Shown in pieces: positions 48,574 through 56,915 of a stretch of 64,000 nt of DNA (positions are counted from its first letter, which is position 1; every line of letters starts with the position of its first letter). Where the stretch lies: positions 18,748 through 82,747 of the forward strand of contig JABLXH010000008.1 in assembly GCA_013178155.1 (NCBI GenBank), given 5' to 3'. The notes beneath the pieces are model-generated. The model worked only from the letters and a program-made list of their open reading frames with translations. It was not told the origin of the DNA and did no database searches. The translations under genes were made by a program, and so were the position numbers. Source of the stretch: Armatimonadota bacterium (lineage in GTDB: Bacteria > Armatimonadota > Zipacnadia > Zipacnadales > UBA11051).

Positions 48574-50754
48574 CTACAGATGGCGGGCTGAGTGCTTCAT
48601 GCGCAGCGAGTTACCCACCACCGAGACGCTGCTCATGGCCATAGCCGCCGCGGCCAGCATCGGGTTGAGAACACCGGCCATGGCCAGCGGGACCATGGCT
48701 ACATTATAGAGGAAAGCCCAGAAAAGGTTCTGCTTGATATGGCGCAGCGTGAGCCGGCTGAGTCGGATGGCTCGCACAACGCCCGCGGGGTCGCCGCTGA
48801 CCAGAGTGATGTCTCCCGCCTCGATGGCCACATCGGTTCCGGTTCCCAGGGCGATGCCGACATCGGCCTGGGCCAGCGCCGGGGCATCGTTGATGCCGTC
48901 ACCGACCATCGCAACTTTGAGGCCTGCCGCCTGTAGCTCCGCGATCTTTGCCGTCTTGTGCGGCGGCATTACCTCGGCGAGGACCTCCCCGATGTTGAGC
49001 TGAGCCGCAATGGCCTCGGCGGTGCGCCGGTTGTCGCCGGTCAGCAGGTAGGTGCGCAGGCCCATCTGCCGCAGCAGGGCCACGGTCTCGGCGGAGGTCG
49101 GTTTCGGCGTATCGGCCAGGGCGATAAGGCCCAGGAGGGTACCCTCTCGGGCTACCATCAGCACCGTCTTCCCCTGGGCCTCCAGCGCTTCACGCTGCAC
49201 TCGGGCGGCCGTGGTGCTGATCCCGGCGTCCCGCAGCAATGACCCGGTGCCCACCAGGAGTTGCTGGCCGTCGGGCAGTACGGCCCGGACCCCCTGCCCC
49301 GTCACCGCCTGGAAGCTCTCCACCGTCTCCAGGCTCAGACCATCGGTGCGTGCCCGGGCGACCACGGCTCGGCCCAGGGGATGCTCGGAGGAGACCTCGG
49401 CCGAGGCGGCCAGCCGCAGGACCTCGTCTGCCTGACCTGCAAGGGGCACCACGTTAGTGACCTCGGGTTCGCCCCGGGTGAGCGTCCCCGTCTTGTCAAA
49501 GACCACAGCCTGGAGTTGGCCGACGGTTTCCAGGGCCGCCGCCTCGCGGATCAAGATGCCCTGCTGTGCCCCCAGCCCCGTGCCCACCATCACGGCGGTG
49601 GGGGTGGCAAGCCCCAAAGCGCAGGGACAGGCGATGACCAGCACCGTCGTGGCGGCGATGACCGCCTGGGTGACCTGCACCTTGCCGATCATCAGCCAAC
49701 CGGCGAAGGTCAGCATTGCCAGGGCCAGGATGACGGGCACGAAGTACGCCGCCACGGTGTCCGCCATGCGTTGGATGGGCGGGCGCGTGCCCTGTGCCTG
49801 CTCCACCAGGCGCACGATCTCCTGCAGGACGGTGTCCGCGCCGACGCGGGTGGCCCGAAGTCGGAAGGAGCCGCTCTCGTTGAGCGTGCCGCCGATGACC
49901 TCATCGCCGGGCCTCTTGTCCACAGGGAGGCTCTCCCCGGTCACCATGGCCTCGTTGACCGCCGACGCGCCCTCCAGTACCACGCCGTCCACGGGGACCT
50001 TATCGCCGGGCCGGACCAGGACGACATCGCCGACCTGGATCTGGCCCACGGGGACCACGGTCTCGACTTCGTCACGGATAACAGTGGCCTCGCGGGGCGC
50101 CAGGCGCAGGAGCGCCCGCACGGCCTCCGAGGTATGGCCTCGGGCCCGGGCCTCCAGGAAGCGGCCGAGGGTGATAAGCGTCAGGATCATGGCGGCCGAG
50201 TCATAGTACAGGTGGCGACTCCCGGGACCATGGGCCGGGGCGAAGGTCAGGTAGAGACTGAGCAGGTAAGCCGACGAGGAGCCCAGGGCGATGAGCACGT
50301 CCATGTTGGCCGTGCCGCCGCGGATGGCGGCCCAGGTATTGCGGTAGAACTGCCAGCCCAGGAGCGCCTGCACGGGGGTGGCGAGCAGTAGCTGCAGCAG
50401 TTCATGGCCCGGACGGTGCGGGGCCACGGCCACGACCATGAGCGCGGCGGACAGCAAAGCGCCCAGCAGAAAGAGGCGCCACTGTGTCCGCGCCTCGGCG
50501 GCCTTGGCCTGCTGCTGACGACGCCGCGACTCCTCGGTGGCCGGTTCGGCGGCATAGCCGGCCTTCTCGATGGCGGCGATGAACTGCTCGGGACCCACGA
50601 GCTCGGGGTCGTAGATGACATCCGCCCGCTCGGCCGCCAGGTTGACGACCGCCTCGGAGACACCCTCCAGGCGCAGCAGCACCCGTTGTACACGCGCCGT
50701 GCAAGAGGCGCAGTGCATACCACTGACCTGCAACTGGGCTCTCGCTGTGGCCAC
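48574..50754 (-). CDS. copA: copper-translocating P1B-type ATPase
   Basis: 726 residues from GTG 50754, six bases after GGAGG; the promoter-derived start of transcription (about 50779) rules out an upstream TTG at 50781. One N-terminal heavy-metal domain with GMHCASC (12-18) delivers Cu(I); six or more membrane spans follow. The transport motif C376-P-C378 and the phosphorylated aspartate D420 in FDKTGTLTRG are present, with GDGINDAPAL in the ATP-binding fold. Exports Cu(I) from the cytoplasm across the inner membrane. No adjacent copper regulator or chaperone is visible. Divergent from the first GH5-like gene; ligA lies downstream on the same strand. Confidence 0.93.
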   Translation of the reverse strand: MATARAQLQVSGMHCASCTARVQRVLLRLEGVSEAVVNLAAERADVIYDPELVGPEQFIAAIEKAGYAAEPATEESRRRQQQAKAAEARTQWRLFLLGALLSAALMVVAVAPHRPGHELLQLLLATPVQALLGWQFYRNTWAAIRGGTANMDVLIALGSSSAYLLSLYLTFAPAHGPGSRHLYYDSAAMILTLITLGRFLEARARGHTSEAVRALLRLAPREATVIRDEVETVVPVGQIQVGDVVLVRPGDKVPVDGVVLEGASAVNEAMVTGESLPVDKRPGDEVIGGTLNESGSFRLRATRVGADTVLQEIVRLVEQAQGTRPPIQRMADTVAAYFVPVILALAMLTFAGWLMIGKVQVTQAVIAATTVLVIACPCALGLATPTAVMVGTGLGAQQGILIREAAALETVGQLQAVVFDKTGTLTRGEPEVTNVVPLAGQADEVLRLAASAEVSSEHPLGRAVVARARTDGLSLETVESFQAVTGQGVRAVLPDGQQLLVGTGSLLRDAGISTTAARVQREALEAQGKTVLMVAREGTLLGLIALADTPKPTSAETVALLRQMGLRTYLLTGDNRRTAEAIAAQLNIGEVLAEVMPPHKTAKIAELQAAGLKVAMVGDGINDAPALAQADVGIALGTGTDVAIEAGDITLVSGDPAGVVRAIRLSRLTLRHIKQNLFWAFLYNVAMVPLAMAGVLNPMLAAAAMAMSSVSVVGNSLRMKHSARHL

Positions 50755-50785
50755 TGGGAACCTCCGCGGTACCGAGCACAACCTC

Positions 50786-50815
50786 AGTATAGCGCCCTGA
50801 ACGCACGTGTCGCAA
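50786..50815 (-). promoter_or_regulatory. promoter of copA
   Basis: On the minus strand TTGCGA (50815-50810) and TATACT (50791-50786) are 18 bases apart; the -10 matches 5 of 6 consensus positions and the -35 four of six. The expected transcription start, near 50779, gives a leader of about 25 bases before the GTG. No dyad for a MerR/CueR-type regulator spans it clearly. Confidence 0.5.
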
Positions 50816-50828
50816 CGCGGGACGCGAC

Positions 50829-50859
50829 CCCTGGTTCCGGGCCGAGGAGGGAACCAGGG
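50829..50859. repeat. perfect 10-bp inverted repeat in the copA / GH5-like divergent region
   Basis: CCCTGGTTCC (50829-50838) and GGAACCAGGG (50850-50859) flank an 11-base spacer. It lies 14 bases beyond the copA -35 and 65 bases before the GH5-like ATG, so it could be an operator for either direction or a leader hairpin of the plus-strand gene. No copy of the half-site was noticed elsewhere. Confidence 0.5.
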
Positions 50860-50923
50860 CGCTCGGCACGAAGTCCAGGGCGGCTTTCACTTCTCATGGA
50901 CGACGAGAGGAGCGCGATGTGCG

Positions 50924-52345
50924 ATGGAAGCGATGGTACTCATTGGCGCAGGACTCCTGGCGGCCACCATGGCAATGGGGGCAGCCAGCGAGCCCTTGCG
51001 GCTACATCCTGAGAACCCTCACTACTTTCTCTTCCGCGGCGAGCCGACAGTCATCATCACCTCCGGCGAGCACTACGGGGCAGTGCTCAACCTGGACTTT
51101 GACTATGTGAAGTACCTGGACACCATGAAGCGCGACGGCATGAACAACACGCGGATGTTCGTGGGAGCTTACTGCGAAGCACCGGGCGATTTCACTATCG
51201 CCGGCAACACCCTTGCCCCTGCTCCCGGGCGCTTTATCTGCCCGTGGGCTCGCAGTGACCAGCCGGGGTATGCCAATGGCGGCAACAAGTTCGACCTCAC
51301 GCGCTGGGACGAGGCCTACTTCGCGCGGCTGAAGGACTTCGTGTGGCAGGCTTCGCGGCGTGGGATTATTGTTGAGGTGAACCTGTTTTGCCCCTTCTAC
51401 GGTGACAGCATGTGGAACCTGAGCCCCATGAAGGCCAGCAACAACATCAACGGCGTCGGTGACGTCGGGCGCGAGGCGGTCTACACGTTGGACCCTGGCA
51501 ATGACCTGCTGCCGTTCCAGGAGGCCATGGTGCGCAAGGTTGTCAGCGAACTGCGCGATTTCGACAATCTGTACTATGAAGTGATGAATGAGCCGTACTG
51601 TGGGCCCATACCGTTGGATTGGCAGTTGCACATGGTTGACGTCATCGCCGAGACCGAGCAGGCCTTCCTGCACCGGCATCTTATCTCGCGCAATGTGGCG
51701 AACCACCGGGCTCAGGTCGAGAGCCCGCACCCGGCCGAGGGCATCTACAACTTCCATTATGCCTGGCTGCCAGACACGGTGGGCATGAACTACGACCTTA
51801 ACCGCGTCATCGGTGACAACGAGACCGGCTTTGCGGGCACGGCACCCCTGCACTATCGCAAGGAAGCCTGGGCCTTCATCATGGCGGGGGGCGGGCTGTA
51901 CAACAACCTCGACTACTCCTTCACTGTCGGCCACGAGGACGGCACCTTCGAGTTCCCCGACACCCAGCCCGGCAGTGGCGGCGCGGAGCTTCGTCGGCAA
52001 CTGCGGCTCCTGGGCCGGTTCATCCGCGCCTTCGACTTCATCGCCATGCGACCGATGCCGGAGATCGTGAGGGGTGGAGTGCCGGAGGGAGTGGCCGTCC
52101 AGGTTCTGGCCGAGGCGGGCCGACAGTACGCCGTCTATGTCTGCGCGGTGGATGATGCGGCTACGGTGGGGGCCGTCGAGTTAGCGCTGGACCTGCTGGC
52201 GGGCGACTACACCGCCGAATGGGTGGACCCGATGACGGGAGCGGTGGTGCAGCGCGAGCCGTTCGTCCACCCTGGCGGCACAAAGGCGCTGAAGTCACCA
52301 GACATCGCGCAGGACATGGCCCTGCGGATCCGCGGCGGAGGGTAG
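50924..52345 (+). CDS. secreted GH5-like glycosidase 1
   Basis: 473 residues from ATG 50924 (GAGAGGAG about 11 bases upstream; the frame stays open to 50807 but lacks a signal there). Signal peptide MEAMVLIGAGLLAATMAMGA. A clan-A (beta/alpha)8 barrel: FFLFRGEPTVI-type start, DYVKYLDTMKRDGMNNTRMF, acid/base E223 in YYEVMNEPY and nucleophile E300 in GDNETGF, the NEP-plus-ETG pair of GH5-like enzymes. A beta domain of about 90 residues closes the protein (TAEWVDPMTGAVV). Hydrolyses beta-linked polysaccharides outside the cell; precise substrate unknown. Four bases separate it from the second GH5-like gene. Confidence 0.82.
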   Translation: MEAMVLIGAGLLAATMAMGAASEPLRLHPENPHYFLFRGEPTVIITSGEHYGAVLNLDFDYVKYLDTMKRDGMNNTRMFVGAYCEAPGDFTIAGNTLAPAPGRFICPWARSDQPGYANGGNKFDLTRWDEAYFARLKDFVWQASRRGIIVEVNLFCPFYGDSMWNLSPMKASNNINGVGDVGREAVYTLDPGNDLLPFQEAMVRKVVSELRDFDNLYYEVMNEPYCGPIPLDWQLHMVDVIAETEQAFLHRHLISRNVANHRAQVESPHPAEGIYNFHYAWLPDTVGMNYDLNRVIGDNETGFAGTAPLHYRKEAWAFIMAGGGLYNNLDYSFTVGHEDGTFEFPDTQPGSGGAELRRQLRLLGRFIRAFDFIAMRPMPEIVRGGVPEGVAVQVLAEAGRQYAVYVCAVDDAATVGAVELALDLLAGDYTAEWVDPMTGAVVQREPFVHPGGTKALKSPDIAQDMALRIRGGG

Positions 52346-52349
52346 CCTG

Positions 52350-53420
52350 ATGCTGGTCCTGATATGTCTGTCGGTCCTGCTCTGCGGTGTCGCCGCCGCA
52401 GCCCCGCGCCAGACCGAGGTGGCCATCCGGGGCGACGCTTTCCTGGTCAACGGCCGCCCTACCTATGAGGGCCGTGTCTGGCAGGGCCACAAGATCGAGG
52501 GACTGCTGTTCAACTCGCGGATGGTCCAGGGCATCTTCGACGACCTGAACCCGGAGACCCGCGGGCGCTGGGCCTACCCCGACACCGGCCTTTGGGACCC
52601 AGACCGTAACACCCGGGAGTTTGTGGCCGCCATGCCGGAGTGGCGAGCCCATGGCCTGTTGGCCTTCACGCTCAACCTGCAGGGCGGCAGCCCCGAGGGG
52701 TACAGCAACGAGCAGCCCTGGCACAACTCGGCTTTCACGGAGGCGGGCGACCTGCGTCCGGAGTACATGGCGCGGCTGGCCATGATCGTGGACCGGGCCG
52801 ATGAGCTGGGCATGGTCGTTATCCTGGGATTGTTCTACTTCGGCCAGGACCAGCGACTGCGCGACGAGGCGGCAGTGGTGCGGGGACTGGACAGCGCAGT
52901 GGGGTGGGTGCTCGATCGGGGGTACCGCAATGTGCTTATTGAGGTTAACAACGAGTGTAACGTCCGCTACGATCACGCCATCCTGCAGCCCGAGCGCGTG
53001 CACGAACTGATGGTGCGGGTGAAGTCGCACCACCGCAACGGCCGGCGGCTGTTGGTGAGCACGAGTTACGGTGGCGGGACCATCCCGCGGGAGAACGTGG
53101 TCCGCGTCGCTGATTTCCTGCTCCTGCATGGCAACGGGGTCGGCGATCCGGAGCGCCTGGCCGAGATGGTGCGTCAGACGCGCCAGGTGCCAGGCTACCG
53201 GCCGATGCCGATACTGGTCAATGAGGATGACCATTTCGACTTCGACCAGCCGCGCAACAACTTGGTGGCCGCCATCGGTGAGTACTGCTCCTGGGGTTAC
53301 TTTGACCCGGGGGCCAATGACTACGTGGACGGCTACCAGTCGCCGCCGGTGAACTGGGGGCTGAACACGGAGCGCAAGCGCGCGTTCTTCGCGAAGCTGA
53401 AGGAGATCACGGGGGAGTAG
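52350..53420 (+). CDS. secreted GH5-like glycosidase 2
   Basis: 356 residues; signal peptide MLVLICLSVLLCGVAAAA. The gene starts 4 bases after the previous stop. A (beta/alpha)8 barrel with the acid/base glutamate E202 in IEVNNECN and a putative nucleophile E292 in ILVNEDDHFDF. Although related in fold to the preceding gene, the motifs differ (NNE rather than NEP), so they are not simple duplicates. Probably extracellular and acting on the same polysaccharide as its neighbour. No C-terminal binding module. Length is that of a bare catalytic domain. Confidence 0.78.
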   Translation: MLVLICLSVLLCGVAAAAPRQTEVAIRGDAFLVNGRPTYEGRVWQGHKIEGLLFNSRMVQGIFDDLNPETRGRWAYPDTGLWDPDRNTREFVAAMPEWRAHGLLAFTLNLQGGSPEGYSNEQPWHNSAFTEAGDLRPEYMARLAMIVDRADELGMVVILGLFYFGQDQRLRDEAAVVRGLDSAVGWVLDRGYRNVLIEVNNECNVRYDHAILQPERVHELMVRVKSHHRNGRRLLVSTSYGGGTIPRENVVRVADFLLLHGNGVGDPERLAEMVRQTRQVPGYRPMPILVNEDDHFDFDQPRNNLVAAIGEYCSWGYFDPGANDYVDGYQSPPVNWGLNTERKRAFFAKLKEITGE

Positions 53421-53514
53421 GCTCCTGCCGGAGACGCTGGCGAGGCCCGCGTGGGTGCGTCGGTCCCCAACGCCCAGCGCGTCAGCGACTGACGTCCCAG
53501 GCAAGAGGCTTCTC

Positions 53515-54513
53515 TCAGTACGCCGCCACCTCCAGGAACGCCTCGTAGGCCCAGTGCTGCTCGTCTTCGGTGATGCCGAGGGCGCGCCAGTCGCCGTAGT
53601 CCTTGCAGATGAACCCCCCGCCCTGGCCGCCCAGCAACTGCCGCATGCGTCGGGCGTAGGCCTGGATGGTGGTCTTGTCCCGGGTCTGCAGCACCTTCTG
53701 GATGTCCACCGGGCACCAGAAGGTGACCTTGCCGGCGAAGTGGTCGGCCAGGCGCTGCAAGGGGTAGTTCTCCTGTTGGTCAAACTGCAGCACGTCCACG
53801 CCGACGGCGATGAGGTCGGGGATGATCTCCCAGACGTAGCCGCAGCTATGCATCCATACCGTGATACCGTGGTCGTGGGCCCGGCTGACGATGCGCTCGA
53901 AGCCCGGCATAAACAGCTTGCGCCACATCTCTGGCGAGACCAGTAGCATGTCCTGGGTGCCCCAGTCCTCGCAGGTGAAGATGCCGTCAGCGCCCACTTC
54001 GGCGTAGATGTCAATGATCCGCTCCACCAGCGAGACGGCCATGTCGTTGAGACGGTTGACCTGCTTGGGCTCGGCCGCGCAGTCCAGCAGGTACTGCTCG
54101 AAACCGCGCATGTAGCGCGTGATGTTGAAGGCGAAACCGGGGAAGCCGCCCAGGTGGTACATGTCCGGGCTGTTGCCCCAGGCTTCCTTAAGATGTGCGT
54201 AACGGGCCGGATCGTCCAGTGGCGGAGGGGTGTAGCTGTCGAGGTCCTCCCAGGACTGGATGACCCCGCGCACTACCTCGCCACTGTGTCGCGGGTCCAC
54301 CTTGCCCCAGACATTGCCCCACTCATCGCGGCTGCAAAGCAGGTTGCCCTCGGTCCATTGCTCCTGCACGAAGCCAGGATCCGGCGCAGGTCCGCCCCAG
54401 TGCAGGTCATTCAGGCGCGGTTCCCCCCTGTAGGGCGAGAAGGCAAACCCGATGCGCTCGGGCTGGTCAAAGGCTAGCACCCGCTGGATGATCTCGCGAC
54501 TGGTCACGGGCAT
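53515..54513 (-). CDS. URO-D superfamily protein, paralogue 3 (HxC-x78-C site)
   Basis: 332 residues from ATG 54513 with GGAGAGAG just upstream; a longer frame to 54546 lacks a site. Family features: REIIQRVLAFDQPERIGFAF at the N terminus, VGADGIFTCEDWGTQDMLLV, and a C-terminal barrel with H-S-C in VWMHSCGYV and a later cysteine in GGFICKDYGD exactly 78 residues after the first. This HxC-x78-C set matches the zinc site of corrinoid methyltransferases and is identical in spacing to paralogue 2. It is not HemE. It converges with GH5-like gene 2 and diverges from the zinc-ribbon gene. No corrinoid protein in the window. Confidence 0.82.
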   Translation of the reverse strand: MPVTSREIIQRVLAFDQPERIGFAFSPYRGEPRLNDLHWGGPAPDPGFVQEQWTEGNLLCSRDEWGNVWGKVDPRHSGEVVRGVIQSWEDLDSYTPPPLDDPARYAHLKEAWGNSPDMYHLGGFPGFAFNITRYMRGFEQYLLDCAAEPKQVNRLNDMAVSLVERIIDIYAEVGADGIFTCEDWGTQDMLLVSPEMWRKLFMPGFERIVSRAHDHGITVWMHSCGYVWEIIPDLIAVGVDVLQFDQQENYPLQRLADHFAGKVTFWCPVDIQKVLQTRDKTTIQAYARRMRQLLGGQGGGFICKDYGDWRALGITEDEQHWAYEAFLEVAAY

Positions 54514-54689
54514 GGCTCTCTCCGCTGTGATATGAAACGGACTCATGTTCGCCGGCCTTGCTGTTGGGGCCTGCTACGCTGTCCCAGGCAGGTGTCTGGC
54601 TTCCCCATGGCGCACTCGACACCGCCGGAGGGGAACTGGCCCGGCTTGTTGTTTGTCTCTAGGCTTAAGCGAGCGAAAGCGGTGATCAC

Positions 54690-55298
54690 ATGCCTGAGGA
54701 GAAGTGCGCCAAGTGCGGAGCGGCCCTCCCTGAGGGGGCGCTGATCTGCCATGACTGCAAGGCGCTGACCCCCGCCGGGATCAGGGCGCGCGGTCTCGGG
54801 GCCAAGGACGAGGACGAGGCGTGGGAGCAATCGGTGCGCGAAGCCCAGGCGCGGCATGCCCACCGGCCCCCTGTGGACCCGGATGAGGTGCTGCGCAAGG
54901 TGGTCAGGCAGACCGGCACCGAGGACCAGATCCTGCGGCTGACACGCGAGGACATCGCCTTCGATGACCGCCGCACCGAATACGGCACCGTCCGCGCCAC
55001 GGGTCGTGGCCTGCTGAAGATCGGGACCGTGCTGGCGGCGCTCCTGGCCACTGGTGGGCTGCTCATGCTGGTGGGAGCAGTCGCGCAGGAGGATGCTGGT
55101 TGGGGCGCCATCCCCCTGGGTCTCGGCACGGCCATACTGATGTTCGCGGCCGCCCTGGCGATCTATTTCGTCTTCCGCTTCATGGCGGACGCTGTGGCGG
55201 TGTTTGCCGACCTGGGCGACAACGCCCGGCGGACGGTCCTGCTGCTGCGGACGGTGCACGACGCGCTCCAGAAGCGAGAGGCGGCCGGCGGTGAGTGA
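54690..55298 (+). CDS. zinc-ribbon membrane protein
   Basis: 202 residues. An N-terminal zinc ribbon (C6-AK-C9, C20-HD-C23) is followed by a charged helical linker and two transmembrane spans (about 112-135, LLKIGTVLAALLATGGLL; about 142-168, GAIPLGLGTAILMFAAALAI), then a short cytoplasmic tail. No named family recognised. Its stop overlaps the start of the aldolase-fold gene by 8 bases, so the two are cotranslated. Function unknown; such ribbon-TM proteins are often small regulators or anchors. Confidence 0.72.
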   Translation: MPEEKCAKCGAALPEGALICHDCKALTPAGIRARGLGAKDEDEAWEQSVREAQARHAHRPPVDPDEVLRKVVRQTGTEDQILRLTREDIAFDDRRTEYGTVRATGRGLLKIGTVLAALLATGGLLMLVGAVAQEDAGWGAIPLGLGTAILMFAAALAIYFVFRFMADAVAVFADLGDNARRTVLLLRTVHDALQKREAAGGE

Positions 55299-56307
55299 GC
55301 AGAGCTTCGAGCCCGGCAGCGTCCTGTCCCGCAGGCTGCTCTCCGACATCACCGATCTCCGCGTCTCGTCTCCGGGGGATATCCGCGAGAACGCACGCCG
55401 ACGCGGGCGGAGGCAGGTCTTGGCCCCGGAGGGCAGGCTCGTCCTTTTGGCCGCCGACCACCCGGGCCGGATGGTGACCGCCGCCCTGGGGCAGCCACTG
55501 GCGATGGCGGACCGCCACTCGTACCTGGCCCGCATCCTGCGGGTGCTGTCGGGAGACAGCGTGGACGGGCTCATGGGGACGCCGGACATCATCGAGGAGG
55601 TGCTGGCGGCCGACCTGCTGCTGACCGACCAGGGCGCAGGGGGACTTCTGGCAGGCAAGCTGCTGATCGGCTGCATGAACCGGGGCGGCCTGCTGGGGAC
55701 CAGCTTCGAGCTCCGGGACACCTTTACGGCCTATGACGCCCAGGGGCTGGTCGCCATGAACCTGGACGGCGGCAAGCTGATGTTCCGCCTGGACCCGGAT
55801 GACCCGGCCAGCGGCGAGACCATTGCCTGGTGTGCAGCGGCCATCAACGACCTGCTGGACGTGGGGCTGCCGGCCTTCGTGGAGCCGCTGGTTGTGCAAC
55901 GCCAGGACGAGAGGCTGGCCGTGCTGCGCGACCCGGCCAGCATGGCGCGGGTCTGCGGTGTGGCGTCGGCGCTGGGACGCTCATCGCTGGGGACGTGGCT
56001 CAAACTGCCCTATGGCACGGACTACGCGCAGGTAGCCGCGGCCACCACCTGCCCGATCCTGATTCTCGGCGGCGAGGCCTCCGGTGATCCCCTGCCGCTC
56101 CTGCGCGACATCGCCGCGGGGATGGCTGCCGGAGCCAACGTGCGGGGGACACTGGTCGGCCGCAATGTGCTCTTCCCGGGCCCCGGGGACCCGCTGGCTT
56201 TGGCGGCAGCTATCAGGGCCATCGTGTTTGCCGGTGCGCCGCCGGAGGCAGCACTGGAGGCCGGCAAGGCACATGCGGCCACGGTGCCGTGGTCTCTGGT
56301 GCAGTGA
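55291..56307 (+). CDS. Cgl0159-like DeoC/FbaB/LacD-type aldolase-fold protein
   Basis: 338 residues from GTG 55291, which overlaps the preceding stop by 8 bases. A class-I aldolase-type (beta/alpha)8 protein: VLLAADHPGRMVTAALGQPL, FRLDPDDPASGETIAWCAAA, and CPILILGGEASGDPLPLLRD near the C terminus resemble the Cgl0159 proteins found in inositol-catabolic clusters. A lysine in SLGTWLKLPYGTDY is well placed as the Schiff-base residue. Probable role: cleavage of a keto-sugar or inositol intermediate in the cytoplasm. A hairpin follows its stop. Confidence 0.7.
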   Translation: MSEQSFEPGSVLSRRLLSDITDLRVSSPGDIRENARRRGRRQVLAPEGRLVLLAADHPGRMVTAALGQPLAMADRHSYLARILRVLSGDSVDGLMGTPDIIEEVLAADLLLTDQGAGGLLAGKLLIGCMNRGGLLGTSFELRDTFTAYDAQGLVAMNLDGGKLMFRLDPDDPASGETIAWCAAAINDLLDVGLPAFVEPLVVQRQDERLAVLRDPASMARVCGVASALGRSSLGTWLKLPYGTDYAQVAAATTCPILILGGEASGDPLPLLRDIAAGMAAGANVRGTLVGRNVLFPGPGDPLALAAAIRAIVFAGAPPEAALEAGKAHAATVPWSLVQ

Positions 56308-56321
56308 GACAGCCAGAAAGC

Positions 56322-56352
56322 GACGGCGGAGCGCCCAAGCAGCTCCGCCGTC
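56322..56352. terminator. bidirectional hairpin terminator
   Basis: GACGGCGGAGC (56322-56332) and GCTCCGCCGTC (56342-56352) form a perfect 11-bp stem with a 9-base loop between the convergent aldolase-fold gene (stop 56307) and OsmC gene (stop 56385). No U-tract follows on either side. Confidence 0.65.
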
Positions 56353-56384
56353 AGCAAGTCATGGCCCAGCGGTCGTGATACCGT

Positions 56385-56783
56385 CTAGAGGATGACTTCC
56401 TCGACCTTGGCGCCGTGGGCGAGGGTATGCCCCACCTTGCACAGCTCCTTGGCGCCCTCCACGATTCGGCGCTGGCGCTCGTCGAGTTCCTGCGGCATCT
56501 TCACCTCGACACGGAAGTTGTCAAGGCGCTTGCCGCCGTCCACGGCGTCGGCGGTGACCGTGACAGTCATCCCCTCGTAGGGAATGCCCTTGTTCTTGCA
56601 GGTGATAGCGACGACGACACCGAGGCAGTTGCCCAGGGCAGCCAGCAAGCTCTCTGGCGGTACCATGGCCGCGTCGGTGCCACCCATGCTGCTGGGCGCG
56701 TCGCAGAACAGCTGGTATCCCCGTGCCTCGGCGCAAAAGACCGTGTCGCGGGTGTTATGGCAGGTGACCTTGAAGCTATCCAT
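56385..56783 (-). CDS. OsmC-family peroxiredoxin-like protein
   Basis: 132 residues from ATG 56783 with AAAGGGAG upstream. The open frame continues upstream to 56861, but that stretch contains the promoter, so it is not coding. OsmC/Ohr-fold proteins reduce organic hydroperoxides using two cysteines, here C53 in LGNCLGVVV and C115 in KELCKVGHTL. The pattern ALLAALGNCLGVVVAITCKN is that of the YhfA/OsmC branch. Cytoplasmic. Transcribed alone, divergent from rodA, from a near-consensus promoter. Confidence 0.88.
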   Translation of the reverse strand: MDSFKVTCHNTRDTVFCAEARGYQLFCDAPSSMGGTDAAMVPPESLLAALGNCLGVVVAITCKNKGIPYEGMTVTVTADAVDGGKRLDNFRVEVKMPQELDERQRRIVEGAKELCKVGHTLAHGAKVEEVIL

Positions 56784-56820
56784 GGGGGGCTCCCTTTCGC
56801 TAAACGTTATGTTGTTATAT

Positions 56821-56848
56821 ATTATACATTTGCAGCAGGGTATGTCAA
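56821..56848 (-). promoter_or_regulatory. near-consensus promoter of the OsmC gene
   Basis: TTGACA (minus strand, 56848-56843) and TATAAT (56826-56821), both perfect, are 16 bases apart. The expected start, near 56814, leaves about 30 bases before the ATG at 56783 and lies downstream of the first in-frame ATG (56861), which fixes the real start. The flanking stretch is strikingly AT-rich for this genome. Confidence 0.75.
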
Positions 56849-56881
56849 GGCTCTCTTCCATCGTGATGGGACCAGGGGGTC

Positions 56882-56893
56882 TGTGCTATAATC
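56882..56893 (+). promoter_or_regulatory. extended -10 promoter of rodA
   Basis: TGTGCTATAATC at 56882-56893 is an extended -10 (TGn plus perfect TATAAT); it is identical over 12 bases to the element before the HAF gene (37457-37468). The rodA TTG start is at 56916, so the leader is only about 15-20 bases. Confidence 0.65.
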
Positions 56894-56915
56894 CCCGACA
56901 CGAAAGGAAGCCATC

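Noticed and set aside
53421..53514. weak hairpin between GH5-like gene 2 and URO-D paralogue 3
   Set aside because: The stem needs a bulge and has only six or seven pairs; not enough to call a terminator.
52161..54014. 617-codon minus-strand open frame spanning two genes
   Set aside because: It crosses the GH5-like genes and the URO-D gene in the wrong frame; its first part is arginine/serine-rich noise and no domain is recognisable.
56784..56861. upstream extension of the OsmC gene
   Set aside because: The near-consensus promoter lies inside it and the extra residues do not resemble the family; the ATG at 56783 has a good ribosome site.
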